In this document: positions 63,040 through 64,000 of the stretch, piece after piece | Layout: each line of letters begins with the position of its first letter | Numbering within the stretch: the first letter of the stretch is position 1 | Assembly (NCBI GenBank): GCA_943846595.1 | Contig: OX044355.1 | Coordinates: forward strand, 1,267,501 to 1,331,500 | Direction: 5' to 3' | Source: an uncultured Polaribacter sp. | GTDB taxonomy: Bacteria; Bacteroidota; Bacteroidia; Flavobacteriales; Flavobacteriaceae | DNA length: 64,000 nt | Translations under genes and position numbers: made by a program | Notes under the pieces: generated by a model | What the model was told of the DNA's origin: nothing | Database searches by the model: none | The model's input: the letters and a program-made list of their open reading frames with translations, nothing else

Positions 63040-64000
63040 ATGGAATCTTCAAAAAACAATCTACAAACAGAAGACCAGATAGATATCATTGCATTGTTGT
63101 CTAAGGTATGGTATCATAAAAAAAGCATTCTTAAAACGGTTGTCATTTTTGGTGTTATCGGAATTCTGGTTGCCTTGGCGACGCCCAATAAGTATACTGC
63201 TTCTTCTTTGTTTACTCCAAACTACAGTGGGAAATCTGGTGGAGCATCTGGGTTAAAAGGATTGGCCTCTTTGGCGGGAATCAATATCGGTTCTATGGAG
63301 GGAACAAAAGAGGTTTCGCCAATGCTTTATGGAAAAATTACAGAAGGGGTTACTTTTAAAAAAGCTTTGCTAGCGGCCCCTATAGAAAATATTGAAGGCG
63401 TACAAACGCTCAAAGATTATTTTATACAAAAAGAGTCGGAATTTTCAATTATAGGAACTCTAAAGGGGTATACCATTGGGCTTCCTGGTAAGGTAATTGG
63501 TTGGTTCAAGTCAGCTGAAGCACAAACGCGCTTGAATGCAGTCCCGGGGATTGAAGCCATTGCTGAGGAAGATTTTGAGTATTTTAAAGCTATTGACGGT
63601 ATATTGACCCTTTCTATTAACGATAAAGATGGATTTATAGAAATGATCGCTGTTAGTGAAAATCCAAAATTGGCTGCACAAGTCGCCAAAAACGGAGAGT
63701 TGATTTTACAAAATCAAATCATCGCTATTAAAACAAAATCCAGTTTGGAAATGTTAGGGTATTTACAAGGGGAGTATGAAGCTAAAAAAGTTCTGTTAAA
63801 CAAAGCACAAGAGCGATTGTCTACCTTTAAAGATCGTAATTTAAATATTGCTACCAATAGCTTTTCGATTCAGCAAACCCGCTTAGAGTCTGAGCTAAGA
63901 ACAGCAGGTGTTGTTTTTGACAATGTAGCCACTCAATTAGAGCAGGTAAAATTACAGGTAACCAAAGATACCCCCGTTTTTTCTATTTTAAAGCCAGTGG
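63040..64000 (+). CDS. Wzz/GumC-like chain-length determinant protein (C-terminus beyond the window)
   Basis: The first 320 residues run to the window edge. A Wzz domain opens it: cytoplasmic N-terminus, membrane segment (about 34-51) and NKYTASSLFTP just after. A coiled-coil part follows, which typically forms the periplasmic barrel that sets polymer length. Whether a tyrosine-kinase domain follows cannot be seen. It starts 4 bp after the SLBB gene. Confidence 0.9.
   Translation, partial: MESSKNNLQTEDQIDIIALLSKVWYHKKSILKTVVIFGVIGILVALATPNKYTASSLFTPNYSGKSGGASGLKGLASLAGINIGSMEGTKEVSPMLYGKITEGVTFKKALLAAPIENIEGVQTLKDYFIQKESEFSIIGTLKGYTIGLPGKVIGWFKSAEAQTRLNAVPGIEAIAEEDFEYFKAIDGILTLSINDKDGFIEMIAVSENPKLAAQVAKNGELILQNQIIAIKTKSSLEMLGYLQGEYEAKKVLLNKAQERLSTFKDRNLNIATNSFSIQQTRLESELRTAGVVFDNVATQLEQVKLQVTKDTPVFSILKPV

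Overview
The window is AT-rich chromosomal DNA from a member of the phylum Bacteroidota, most likely a marine Flavobacteriaceae (Polaribacter/Tenacibaculum-like). The reasons are many promoters of the Bacteroidota form TTG-N19-TAnnTTTG, almost no Shine-Dalgarno sequences, tRNA genes without encoded CCA, and phylum-typical families (DUF4836, DUF1573, BshC, UpxY, YwqK/MORN lipoproteins). It is not phage or plasmid DNA, and I see no intact insertion sequence, rRNA operon or CRISPR array.

Layout. 1-25 kb is mainly housekeeping: a PLP-dependent cysteine synthase (cut by the left edge), a LolC/E-type permease, a DUF1343/NamZ lipoprotein, a sterol-desaturase-like hydroxylase, a YkgJ-type Cys-cluster protein, argS, lpdA, rlmF-bshC, an M14 peptidase, a sigma factor/Nramp/lipA operon, a frameshifted gene relic next to a SCO protein, an aminotransferase-murB pair, a retropepsin-like protease that seems to lack a standard start codon, DUF1573 and valS. 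25-34.4 kb is accessory: an SGNH-like lipoprotein, a three-gene operon (DUF4836 lipoprotein, unusual ABC ATPase, FtsX-type permease), tRNA-Ala(GGC), and an array of five secreted or lipoprotein genes built from re-used promoter, leader, signal-peptide and terminator modules. 34.4-45 kb is one co-oriented nitrogen-assimilation block: gltD, gltB, amt, PII, a second amt and an outer-membrane porin. 45-54.7 kb is core again: a TruA-family enzyme, acyl-CoA dehydrogenase, anmK, glutamate dehydrogenase, nhaD, exbB-exbD-tonB, folC and tRNA-Val(TAC). From 54.9 kb to the right edge is the start of a surface-polysaccharide locus: nucleotidyltransferases, WlbA-like and UDP-sugar dehydrogenases, a WecA-like initiating transferase, the UpxY antiterminator, a Wza-like SLBB export protein and a Wzz-like protein cut by the edge.

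How the genes work together. The nitrogen block imports ammonium (porin, two Amt channels, PII) and fixes it through GOGAT, with a catabolic-type glutamate dehydrogenase further on. The polysaccharide locus makes activated amino-uronic sugars, primes undecaprenyl phosphate and exports the polymer. The strongest candidates for undescribed biology are in 26.2-34.4 kb: the DUF4836/ABC/FtsX operon, whose ATPase lacks the H-loop histidine and carries a perfect 40-bp palindrome in its coding sequence, and the neighbouring lipoprotein array, in which nearly identical 5' modules are joined to unrelated mature proteins. A diverged copy of the array's upstream module also lies before the ABC operon.
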